This document shows positions 1 to 6,111 of a DNA stretch of 7,567 nt, in pieces. The position numbers and the translations under genes are program-made. Positions within the stretch are counted from its first letter, which is position 1. Each line of letters opens with the position of its first letter. This DNA comes from Deltaproteobacteria bacterium (GTDB lineage Bacteria > Desulfobacterota > DSM-4660 > Desulfatiglandales > HGW-15), in the NCBI GenBank assembly GCA_016932235.1, contig JAFGDF010000267.1, forward strand, positions 1-7,567. The letters run 5' to 3'. A model generated the notes under the pieces. The model was given only the letters and a program-made list of their open reading frames with translations, did not search any database and had not been told where the DNA came from.

Positions 1-1
1 T

Positions 2-934
2 ATCAAGATTGCAGATTTAATCGGATGTGCAGGATCAGTCCTGATAATCCTGTTTGCTTCTGCCTGGATTCCTTTGATGGGCCCTCTATTTCGAATCCTG
101 ACCCCTTTACCATTTCTTTACTACGCAACCAAGTTGGGACTGAATCAGGGTATAATAGTCAGTTTGATAACCCTTTTCATCGTCGGTATCATCGCTAAGC
201 TGGCGGGATTTTCCCATTTTATCTCTCTCTCTCTGGAATTCTGCCTGATCGGCCTCGTAATCTCCATGATATTTCGACGGCAGTTTACGTTCGGGCGTAC
301 GGTATTCTGGGGGACCGTGATCCTTATGATTATAAGTGCGGCCGTCATGTTTGTCCTCAGTCTCTCCAGGGGGTTGATGCCGATTGACATGGTGCAAAAT
401 TATTTCCAGGCAAACATAGGTGAGAATTTCTTGGTCTATGAGGATCTGGGGCTGGAAAAAGAGAAGGTCGCTCAGCTAAGACAGTTGGGGAAGATGTTGT
501 CGGATATTATCGCAAAGATCTATCCGGCCCTTGTGATTATCGGGACAGGTTTTATAGTCTGGATCAATGTAGTGATAAGTAAACCCCTTTTCAACCTGAA
601 AGGATTGAAGTACCCGGAATATGAAAAACTTGACAGATGGCAGGCTCCTGATCTGATGGTCTGGGGCGTCATCTTCATGGGGTTCGCTTTATTCATAAAG
701 GTATCCGCAATAAGACTGATCGCCATAAACGCCCTCATAGTCATGGCCGTAATATATGTGTATAATGGATTAGCCATTGTTCTTTTCCTGTTTAATAAAT
801 ACAATGTGCCTCGCTGGGCAAGATTCGGAATCTACGCACTGATTATTATTCAACAGATGTCCCTGGCGATACTTTCGCTAATGGGGCTCTTCGATCAATG
901 GATAGATTTTCGAAGGATTCATAAAAAAGTCTGA
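2..934 (+). CDS. DUF2232 (YybS-like) polytopic membrane protein, 5' partial
   Basis: An open frame runs from the left edge of the window (first full codon at 2) to TGA at 932-934, giving 310 visible residues. There is no stop before the edge, so the true start lies outside. An internal TTG-ATG at 74 would cut off the first membrane segment and is not a likely start. The protein is very hydrophobic, with about eight predicted membrane segments (roughly residues 8-32, 48-68, 74-91, 100-121, 175-195, 215-235, 238-262 and 272-292). A charged, probably cytoplasmic loop lies near 125-170, and the C-terminus is basic. Hydrophobic profile, length and position directly before rplI fit the DUF2232 family, found between rpsR and rplI in many deltaproteobacteria. 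Its biochemical role is unknown; a transport or envelope function is only a guess. The gap to rplI is 22 nt, so co-transcription is likely. Family assignment is by recognition, not by search. Confidence 0.8.
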   Translation: MKIADLIGCAGSVLIILFASAWIPLMGPLFRILTPLPFLYYATKLGLNQGIIVSLITLFIVGIIAKLAGFSHFISLSLEFCLIGLVISMIFRRQFTFGRTVFWGTVILMIISAAVMFVLSLSRGLMPIDMVQNYFQANIGENFLVYEDLGLEKEKVAQLRQLGKMLSDIIAKIYPALVIIGTGFIVWINVVISKPLFNLKGLKYPEYEKLDRWQAPDLMVWGVIFMGFALFIKVSAIRLIAINALIVMAVIYVYNGLAIVLFLFNKYNVPRWARFGIYALIIIQQMSLAILSLMGLFDQWIDFRRIHKKV

Positions 935-956
935 ATGAAGTGTTGGAGGAAGAAAT

Positions 957-1409
957 ATGAAAGTAATTTTATTAAAGGATATGGATGATCTGGGCCTTGA
1001 AGGCGATATCATTAGCGTGAAAAATGGTTACGCCAGAAACTATCTCATCCCAAAGGATTTTGCTCTTGAAGCCAGTGAGCGGAATATCAAGCTTATTGAA
1101 TCAAAACGGAAAAAGATTGAGATAAGGAAACTCAAGGCCAGAGAAGATGCATTAAAGATCAAGGAAGGTCTCGCGGATTTGCAGATAACCATAGCACAGA
1201 AGGTTGGTGAGGGGGATAAATTATATGGATCTGTGACAAGCATGGATATCGCTTCTGAAATGGAAAAAAGGGGAGTGACCATTGACAGGAGAAAGATCGT
1301 GCTTGAAAAACCTATTAAGAACCTCGGAGAATTTAAGATACCCATAAAGATTTATCCTGGAGTAACGGGTTTTATCACGGTATCCGTCGTCCCTGAAGAA
1401 CCTGAATAG
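957..1409 (+). CDS. rplI: 50S ribosomal protein L9 (bL9)
   Basis: This encodes a 150-residue protein, the usual bL9 length. bL9 binds domain V of 23S rRNA near the base of the L1 stalk, and its elongated C-terminal domain reaches away from the ribosome and helps limit frameshifting. The N-terminal rRNA-binding domain is plain: it begins MKVILLKDMDDLG and carries the bL9 signature VKNGYARNYLIP at about residues 21-32. A long, lysine-rich connecting helix follows at about 41-75. The C-terminal domain (about 80-148) has the typical GDKLYGSVTSMDIA stretch and ends in a beta strand, GFITVSVVPE. The start is fixed by a strong Shine-Dalgarno GGAGGA at 945-950, 6 nt before ATG 957. It lies 22 nt after the DUF2232 stop and 141 nt before dnaB, consistent with the ribosomal-protein/replication cluster. 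Confidence 0.97.
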   Translation: MKVILLKDMDDLGLEGDIISVKNGYARNYLIPKDFALEASERNIKLIESKRKKIEIRKLKAREDALKIKEGLADLQITIAQKVGEGDKLYGSVTSMDIASEMEKRGVTIDRRKIVLEKPIKNLGEFKIPIKIYPGVTGFITVSVVPEEPE

Positions 1410-1550
1410 CAGTCTGTCGGACCGGGTTTGCTATGCTGCTAAAAAGGTTTTAGAGAATACTGGATTTTCACCGCTTACATTTTAAGATCTAAATCTTATT
1501 AGGAGCCTGCAGGTTAAAGACCAACAGTCTCCTGGGAGAAATTTTAGGGT

Positions 1551-2915
1551 ATGGCTCAAATAAAGGAGAAGGTCCCGCCAGCTTCTATTAAGGTCCCGCC
1601 ACATCATCTGGAAGCCGAACAGGCAATCCTGGGGGGTATTTTAATAAATAATGATGCCATGAACCAGGTGATGGACATCATCTCCCCGGATCACTTCTAC
1701 AGGGAAGCCCACACATATCTGTTTCAAGGTATGGCTGAGCTTTATAACAACAATGAACCCATCGATCTCATAACACTCTCACAGTACCTCAAGGAGAAAA
1801 ATCTCCTCGAAAAAGCGGGCGGGATGGAGTATCTTACATCACTTGTGGCGGCGGTATCCACATCCGCGGGAGTGACTTTTCACGCCGAGATTGTAAGGGA
1901 CCTTGCGGTCAGACGAAATCTGCTGAACCAGTGCTCGGTCATTTCTGAATCCTGCCTCCAGAACTGGCAACCAACGGATGAACTCCTGGATCGGGCCGAG
2001 CAGTCTATTTTTGACATAGCCGAAGCAAGGGTCGGCGAAGGTTTTTCCTCAATGGAAAGCATTGTCAAAGAGAGTTTTATCAAGCTTGAAAGCGTGGCCG
2101 AACATGAAGGCTTTGTCACGGGCATTCCCACAGGGTTCACCGAATTCGACAGATTAACCGCGGGCCTTCAGCCCTCTGACCTTATCATTATCGCCGGAAG
2201 ACCGAGTATGGGCAAAACCGCTTTGGCGCTGAATCTCGGTTACAACGCGGCTGAAAAGACATCGAAAGGGGTGGCGGTTTTTTCCCTGGAGATGTCTAAG
2301 ATGCAGCTTGGGATGAGGCTTTTAGGATTTGAGTCACAGATCAACGCCACTAAACTGCGGACAGGACGCTTAAGGGATCAGGATTGGGGTTTGTTAACAG
2401 AGGCGGCAAACCATCTTGGTGAACTGCCTATTTTTATAGATGACGACTCAAGCCTGAGCGTTCTTGATATGAAGGCAAGATGCAGGCGATTATTTAAAAA
2501 GCGTGCCCTTGGACTGGTTATTGTTGATTACATGCAGCTTATTCAGGGGCGGAGATCCGCTGAATCCAGGCAGATGGAAATCTCCGAGATATCGAGGGCG
2601 CTTAAGGCCCTTGCCAAGGATCTCAATGTGCCTGTAATCGCCCTTTCACAGTTGAACAGGAAGGTTGAAGACCGCCCCAATAAGAGGCCCCAGCTGGCGG
2701 ATCTGAGGGAAAGCGGCGCCATTGAACAGGATGCCGACGTCATAGCCTTTATTTACAGGGACGAAGCCTACAACCCTACTAATGAGGAAAACAGGAATGT
2801 CGCTGAAATTATCCTCGCGAAACAGAGGAATGGACCAACCGGCTATTTTAAGCTGACATTTCTCAAGGAATACACTCGATTCAGGGATTATGCCGAGGAG
2901 CAGACTTTTTATTAG
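1551..2915 (+). CDS. dnaB: replicative DNA helicase DnaB
   Basis: This is a 454-residue hexameric 5'-3' helicase that unwinds DNA at the replication fork and recruits primase. The N-terminal domain (about 17-120) starts with the family pattern PPHHLEAEQAILGGIL. After a linker helix comes the RecA-like motor domain (about 185-450). It shows Walker A GRPSMGKT at 216-223, the catalytic glutamate in FSLEMS at 244-249, Walker B VIVDYMQL at 323-330, the H4 DNA-binding region around RPQLADLRESGAIEQDAD at 379-396, and the arginine-finger segment KQRNGPTG at 424-431. All core residues expected for an active enzyme are present, and no intein interrupts the P-loop. ATG 1551 gives a normal N-terminus. 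Its Shine-Dalgarno GGGAG (1534-1538) has a rather long 12-nt spacing. The 141-nt gap after rplI contains only weak A/T-rich hairpins (1439-1453 and 1483-1498) and no convincing promoter. The gene probably ends its transcription unit at the hairpin at 2941-2963. Confidence 0.98.
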   Translation: MAQIKEKVPPASIKVPPHHLEAEQAILGGILINNDAMNQVMDIISPDHFYREAHTYLFQGMAELYNNNEPIDLITLSQYLKEKNLLEKAGGMEYLTSLVAAVSTSAGVTFHAEIVRDLAVRRNLLNQCSVISESCLQNWQPTDELLDRAEQSIFDIAEARVGEGFSSMESIVKESFIKLESVAEHEGFVTGIPTGFTEFDRLTAGLQPSDLIIIAGRPSMGKTALALNLGYNAAEKTSKGVAVFSLEMSKMQLGMRLLGFESQINATKLRTGRLRDQDWGLLTEAANHLGELPIFIDDDSSLSVLDMKARCRRLFKKRALGLVIVDYMQLIQGRRSAESRQMEISEISRALKALAKDLNVPVIALSQLNRKVEDRPNKRPQLADLRESGAIEQDADVIAFIYRDEAYNPTNEENRNVAEIILAKQRNGPTGYFKLTFLKEYTRFRDYAEEQTFY

Positions 2916-2940
2916 GTATCCGCTAAATCAACAGTTTGTC

Positions 2941-2974
2941 ATCCTGCGACACGATCGCAGGATCCATGTTTTTT
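2941..2974 (+). terminator. putative rho-independent terminator after dnaB, built from a repeat
   Basis: ATCCTGCGA (2941-2949) and TCGCAGGAT (2955-2963) form a perfect 9-bp stem around a 5-nt loop. A run of six T follows at 2969-2974, 5 nt after the stem. The position, 26 nt beyond the dnaB stop, suits a terminator, but the gap between stem and T-run is longer than ideal. The same 9-mer recurs at 3003-3011 and 3160-3168, so the hairpin is also a member of a local repeat family. Confidence 0.55.
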
Positions 2975-3002
2975 AATATCCTGATGCAACCACGAAACTA
3001 TA

Positions 3003-3168
3003 TCGCAGGATGGGTCTTGGATTCTGTGATCCCTGGCCCAGATCTGGATTAAACGTACGAATTTTTATCTCCCGTTTATGTGTGCATTATTTTAATTGAT
3101 ATGTCCACGGAAGTCGCGCCAGGGCGGGCAAGTCACAGAATGACCAAGTATTTTTTGGTATCCTGCGA
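3003..3168. repeat. 9-bp inverted repeat flanking the 127-bp palindromic element
   Basis: TCGCAGGAT at 3003-3011 and ATCCTGCGA at 3160-3168 are perfect inverted copies that enclose the element at 3018-3144. They are the same 9-mer that forms the hairpin after dnaB (2941-2963). The layout suggests one repeat nested within, or inserted into, another. No target-site duplication is obvious. Confidence 0.6.
3018..3144 (+). repeat. MITE-like palindromic element, copy A (127 bp)
   Basis: The ends are the inverted repeats ATTCTGTGA (3021-3029) and TCACAGAAT (3133-3141). An inner inverted pair is CCCTGG (3031-3036) and CCAGGG (3119-3124). The interior is AT-rich and has no credible ORF. A second copy lies in the opposite orientation at 5931-6060, with the same arm layout: 1 nt between outer and inner arm on one side and 8 nt on the other. 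The left ~25 nt and right ~32 nt are highly similar between copies, while the middle has diverged. There is no coding capacity, so any movement would need a transposase supplied elsewhere; that is inference. Confidence 0.7.
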
Positions 3169-3210
3169 CCTTGGATCAGAGCTTGTCCTGGACCACGATC
3201 CATGGCATGG

Positions 3211-3240
3211 TTGACCGCATGATCCGAAAGGGTTGCTAAT
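3211..3240 (+). promoter_or_regulatory. candidate sigma-70 promoter for hflX
   Basis: TTGACC (3211-3216) resembles a -35 box, and after an 18-nt spacer GCTAAT (3235-3240) resembles a -10 box (4 of 6 matches). Transcription would begin near 3247, leaving a leader of about 45 nt before the extended HflX reading frame at 3294. It lies downstream of the terminator-like hairpin and repeat zone, so hflX needs a promoter somewhere here. The match is moderate and rests on pattern alone. Confidence 0.4.
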
Positions 3241-3293
3241 AACTGATAGTGGACAACCGATAACTCGTAACTTTCTTCCATGGGAAATCAGCC

Positions 3294-4970
3294 ATAGACA
3301 GAGTTTACGGACAAATCAGCGGGCTCAAGGCCGGTTATCTTAAACGCCTCCAAGATTTCTACCGCAGAAGAATACCCCCAAATGAGATTGTCTCCAGGGA
3401 GATTACCCGCCAGATATGCAGTCTGTCATTTGAGATTAAAAGACAGATAGGCATAATGATTACCCGAAGGGGTCAGGTGACCCACGTGATAGTGGGTGAT
3501 AATAAGAGCATTCAAATACCGGAGCTGGGCAGATTCAGGTCCGGCCCCGGCCGGCTTAAGGGCCTTCGATATATCCATACGCATCTTCACGGTGAACCGG
3601 TTTCCAGGGAGGACATTACCGATATGGTGCTGCTGGGCCTTGATATGCTGGGCATGATACAGGTGGGCAGGGACGGCATACCGGCACAGATTTCATATTC
3701 GCACATACTTCCGGAAAACAGGAACGACAGGGGATGGGAAATTATCAGCGTGCCTGACATCGGCCGGTTAAATGTAAATTTTCAGGAACTGATAAATTCG
3801 CTCGAAGGTGAGCTTGCAAGGAAAGGAGGAGCAAAGAGAATACAGGGTTCGGAGAAGGCGGTGCTCGCGGGTGTCACGACAGTTTCGAGCGAGGCTGCCC
3901 GGGAATCATTGAACGAGTTGAAGGCCCTGGCAATTTCGAATAACCTGAGCGTTACGGATATGGTTGTTCAAAACATCAAGCAGGCGAATCCCAGATTCCT
4001 GATAGGAAAAGGCAAATTAAGCGAACTGATTCTTAAATGTATCCAGACCGGTTCAAACCTCCTGATATTTGATAATGAATTGACCCCCGCGCAGGTAAAA
4101 AGCCTGGCGGATTATACCGAGATGAAGATTATTGACAGGAGCCAGCTTATCCTTGATATCTTTTCGCGGAGAGCGGTCACGAGGGAAGGAAAGATACAGG
4201 TGGAGCTTGCCCAGTTGAAGTATCTCCTGCCCAGACTTGCCGCAAAAAACACGGCCATGTCAAGGTTGACGGGCGGTATAGGGGGCCGTGGACCCGGTGA
4301 GACAAAACTTGAGATCAATCGTCGAAGGGCGAGAGAAAGAGTTGCGAAACTCAACAGGGAGTTGAAAAAGATTGGAAAACAGCGGGAGGAAAGGAGACGC
4401 CTGAGAAGGTCCAGGGGGCTTCCTGTTATTTCTATTATAGGTTATACAAACGCCGGGAAATCAACCCTGCTGAATGCGTTGACTGAAAGCACTGTAGGTG
4501 CAGGCAGCCGCCTGTTTGAGACCCTGGATCCGTCCAGCAGGAGGCTCAGGTTTCCAAGAGAGAGAGAGGCAATAATCACTGATACGGTCGGTTTTATCAG
4601 AAACCTGCCGGAAAGCCTGATGGAGGCGTTTGAGGCGACACTGGAAGAACTGACGGACGCGGACCTCCTGCTGCACGTCGTTGATGCCGCGAGCCCGAGA
4701 ATGGATGAGCAGATCAGTGTCGTGGATGATGTACTTTTCCGGCTTGACCTCCATAAAAAGCCGACCATCCTTGTTTATAATAAAATTGATCTTCTCGGAT
4801 ACAATCAGGCAATGCCGCACCCCGGCGGAGTTGAGGGGGTTTGCATATCGGCGCTGGATCAGGGGACTTTCCATCTGCTGCTGGAGCGGATTGAAAAATT
4901 TTTATGGTCAAGGATACTACCGGACTCCGTCCGACATTTCTGCAACGACAGATCGTTGCCCTCAACATGA
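3294..4970 (+). CDS. hflX: ribosome-associated GTPase HflX, long form, start codon unresolved
   Basis: HflX is a GTPase that binds the 50S subunit and splits stalled or stress-hibernating ribosomes. In numbering from 3294 (558 residues), an N-terminal extension begins VYGQISGLKAGYLKRL (4-19), followed by YRRRIPP (23-29) and the HflX nucleotide-binding-like N-domain. The family signature GGIGGRGPGETKLE is at about 327-340, followed by a basic coiled coil. The GTPase domain has G1 GYTNAGKST (383-391), G2 threonine in FETLDP (about 408-413), G3 DTVGF (430-434), G4 NKID (496-499) and G5 SAL (519-521), so it should be active. The first in-frame ATG is at 3456 and would remove 54 conserved residues. 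The frame is open back to 3264 but has no ATG, GTG or TTG there. ATA 3294, with GGGAAA 6 nt upstream, fits the expected N-terminus best. A single missing G near 3281-3284 would instead place ATG 3280 in frame. Function is certain; the start is not. Confidence 0.93.
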   Translation: MDRVYGQISGLKAGYLKRLQDFYRRRIPPNEIVSREITRQICSLSFEIKRQIGIMITRRGQVTHVIVGDNKSIQIPELGRFRSGPGRLKGLRYIHTHLHGEPVSREDITDMVLLGLDMLGMIQVGRDGIPAQISYSHILPENRNDRGWEIISVPDIGRLNVNFQELINSLEGELARKGGAKRIQGSEKAVLAGVTTVSSEAARESLNELKALAISNNLSVTDMVVQNIKQANPRFLIGKGKLSELILKCIQTGSNLLIFDNELTPAQVKSLADYTEMKIIDRSQLILDIFSRRAVTREGKIQVELAQLKYLLPRLAAKNTAMSRLTGGIGGRGPGETKLEINRRRARERVAKLNRELKKIGKQREERRRLRRSRGLPVISIIGYTNAGKSTLLNALTESTVGAGSRLFETLDPSSRRLRFPREREAIITDTVGFIRNLPESLMEAFEATLEELTDADLLLHVVDAASPRMDEQISVVDDVLFRLDLHKKPTILVYNKIDLLGYNQAMPHPGGVEGVCISALDQGTFHLLLERIEKFLWSRILPDSVRHFCNDRSLPST

Positions 4971-5004
4971 TTGCTTTTTCACCCACCTAACCTTGAAAAT
5001 GTAG

Positions 5005-5046
5005 AGCGAGCGCATTCCCCGTTGCTCGCTGCGGGGTTAGCGAGCG
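5005..5046. repeat. alternative-pairing hairpin repeat after hflX
   Basis: AGCGAGCG occurs directly repeated at 5005-5012 and 5039-5046. Between them GCTCGCT (5024-5030) can pair with either copy (7 bp each), and CCCCG (5017-5021) can pair with CGGGG (5032-5036). These stems exclude one another. The lack of a following T-run argues against a classical terminator, although the location 35 nt after the hflX stop would suit a transcript end. Confidence 0.5.
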
Positions 5047-5080
5047 TTTCAAAATAAGTATATTCCTTAACATTTGGATG

Positions 5081-5103
5081 ATTCCCGGCAGCTTGCTGCA
5101 GGG
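5081..5103. repeat. hairpin repeat of the ATTCCCxGCAGCTTGCTGC type
   Basis: CCC-G-GCAGC (5084-5092) faces GCTGC-A-GGG (5095-5103) around TT, giving an 8-bp stem with one G-A mismatch. Its layout resembles the CCCCG..CGGGG hairpin about 65 nt upstream (5017-5036), so the two are probably diverged members of one dispersed palindrome family. Confidence 0.5.
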
Positions 5104-5157
5104 AGAGTCAATCCATAAATTCATTGGAGGAACGCGATTCAGAAGCAAACTTTCTCG

Positions 5158-5514
5158 AAATCCCCCTCGGGCCCCCTTTTCTAAAGATGGGTCCAGGGCC
5201 TGCCCGCCAGTGCCCGAATAGCTTTCTGATAAGCAATGTTCGCAGTAGCTGGAGATCACAATCCTAGTAAATGTATACAAGGCCGTGGCAGGCGGGGAGA
5301 TTTTAACGGCCATGACCCGTCTGCTTACGGGAACCTGCCCGTGCATTGCGCGCAGGCGGGCCACAGGCAGGCAAAGAGCGCCTCTCCATTATTAAATCCC
5401 TCCCGACCTCCTTTTCAAAGGGAGGAGAACCGGCAAGCCCTCCCACACTCACCTTTACAAAAGGGAGGAGAACCATATTCCTCCCCCTTTGAAAAGGGGG
5501 ACCGAGGGGGATTT
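5158..5514. repeat. 357-bp block bounded by 24-nt inverted repeats, with internal degenerate palindromes
   Basis: The left edge (5158-5181) and the reverse complement of the right edge (5491-5514) match at 23 of 24 positions (core AAATCCCCCTCGG, then a single G/T difference, then CCCCCTTTTC). Inside are further versions of the same palindrome: CCTCCTTT/AAAGGGAGG (5407-5425, one bulged G), CCTCCC/GGGAGG (5439-5468), and a perfect 9-bp hairpin TCCCCCTTT/AAAGGGGGA (5482-5501). The 15-mer AAAGGGAGGAGAACC is directly repeated at 5417-5431 and 5460-5474. No transposase or target duplication is seen. It reads as a cluster of one palindromic repeat family rather than as one intact transposon. Confidence 0.6.
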
Positions 5515-5528
5515 TTGAACATGGTTGA

Positions 5529-5544
5529 GCGATAAAATTATCGC
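5529..5544. repeat. 16-bp palindrome, operator-like
   Basis: GCGATAA (5529-5535) and TTATCGC (5538-5544) are perfect inverted arms separated by AA. No T-run follows on either strand within a few bases, so a terminator is unlikely. It lies about 115 nt upstream of the sigma-54 promoter. It could be a protein-binding site or simply another repeat; the sequence does not decide. Confidence 0.35.
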
Positions 5545-5576
5545 GCGGTAGAAAAATATAAAAAAATGTATTATAA

Positions 5577-5594
5577 TGCACATCTTTTAGTGCA
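5577..5594 (+). promoter_or_regulatory. inverted repeat, candidate activator site for the sigma-54 promoter
   Basis: TGCAC (5577-5581) and GTGCA (5590-5594) are separated by 8 nt, giving a dyad about 90-107 nt upstream of the predicted start near 5684. Enhancer-binding proteins of the NtrC/PilR class bind such dyads at this kind of distance. The role is inferred from position and symmetry only. Confidence 0.35.
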
Positions 5595-5657
5595 ATATCC
5601 CCCAGTAAGTGACCTGCAATGTTTTGATTCTATCATAAAAATTAGCCTATTTCAAAA

Positions 5658-5673
5658 TGGCATGCCTGTTGCA
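5658..5673 (+). promoter_or_regulatory. sigma-54 (-24/-12) promoter
   Basis: TGGCATGCCTGTTGCA matches the sigma-54 consensus TGGCACG-N4-TTGCW at all but one position. The invariant GG (5659-5660) and GC (5671-5672) are separated by exactly 10 nt. Transcription would start near 5684 and run toward the pseudopilin gene at 6112, the next gene on this strand. Pilin-type genes are often under sigma-54 control through PilR-type activators, which fits. The resulting leader of about 430 nt is long, and an unannotated small RNA in 5684-6111 is an alternative target. Confidence 0.65.
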
Positions 5674-5886
5674 TTAATAAATATATTTTCTGCTTAAAAA
5701 AAGACACTATATGGCAATATTATATTATTCCGGGATATCATCAGGGTTTATAAGTAATATAGATTGCTTCTGGATTAGATACCGGATATCGCCTGTGCCA
5801 TGGCTATGGCCGGGAGAAAAGTCCGGATTGAACGAGAATAGAACTTCTTCATTCGTGAAGGATCTATAGGCCTTTATTGAATGAGG

Positions 5887-5909
5887 ATTCCCCGGTCGAG
5901 CCGGGGAAT
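5887..5909. repeat. perfect hairpin repeat ATTCCCCGG-loop-CCGGGGAAT
   Basis: Two 9-nt arms (5887-5895 and 5901-5909) pair perfectly around the loop TCGAG and are followed by GAC. It lies between the sigma-54 promoter and the pseudopilin gene, so it would be in the transcript. No T-run follows within 10 nt. It resembles the CCCCG-type dispersed palindromes seen after hflX. Confidence 0.6.
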
Positions 5910-5930
5910 GACAGGTGAAAAGAAAGACTT

Positions 5931-6060
5931 TGTCATTCTGCGGCCTGCCCGCCCTGGTGCGACCTAAAGAGGTAAATAGCAATTGTACGGCTATAAACTG
6001 AGCAAAGGCTTTAATCAAACTTATGTTTATTATGGTCTGGGCCAGGGACCGCAGAATCCA
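5931..6060 (-). repeat. MITE-like palindromic element, copy B (130 bp, inverted relative to copy A)
   Basis: Read on the minus strand, it begins TGGATTCTGCGGTCCCTGG and ends GCAGAATGACA, closely matching the ends of copy A (3018-3144). Outer arms are ATTCTGCGG (5935-5943) and CCGCAGAAT (6049-6057). Inner arms are CCCTGG (5952-5957) and CCAGGG (6042-6047). The two outer-arm differences from copy A are compensatory. It ends about 50 nt before the pseudopilin start and lies within its presumed leader. Confidence 0.7.
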
Positions 6061-6111
6061 CACATGAAAAATCAAGTTTCATACGATGATTCGTGAAAAC
6101 CGGCGTGTTGA

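Larger units (their letters stand above)
4971..6111. other. 1.14-kb intergenic zone rich in palindromic repeats, no intact gene seen
   Basis: No open frame here has a recognisable product, and the longer ones run through hairpin repeats on both strands. It contains at least five kinds of inverted repeat (listed separately), a GC-rich 12-mer GGCCTGCCCGCC at 5197-5208 and again at 5942-5953, the 9-mer GCAGGCGGG at 5288-5296 and 5352-5360, and an AT-rich stretch (about 5530-5760) carrying a sigma-54 promoter. The 5185-5390 part lacks a clear feature beyond the GC-rich short repeats. Confidence 0.7.

Noticed and set aside
1410..1550. Terminator or promoter between rplI and dnaB
   Set aside because: Only weak A/T stems (CTAAAA/TTTTAG at 1439-1453, TAAGAT/ATCTTA at 1483-1498) and a poor TTGCTA-like -35 are present, with no T-run; this is not enough to call.
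4681..5004. A 107-codon + strand open frame overlapping the end of hflX
   Set aside because: It lies in another frame of a clearly conserved GTPase gene and resembles nothing known.
5252..5300. A stretch reading EITILVNVYKAVAGG on +, faintly like a dockerin-type calcium-binding helix
   Set aside because: The stretch is too short, has no aspartate-rich calcium loop, and is preceded by an in-frame stop. At most it could be a gene remnant, and the sequence does not support that call.
4987..5581. Several open frames of ~90-125 codons on both strands in the hflX-pseudopilin gap
   Set aside because: They run through hairpin repeats and GC-rich short repeats, have biased low-complexity translations and no recognisable domain, and overlap one another.
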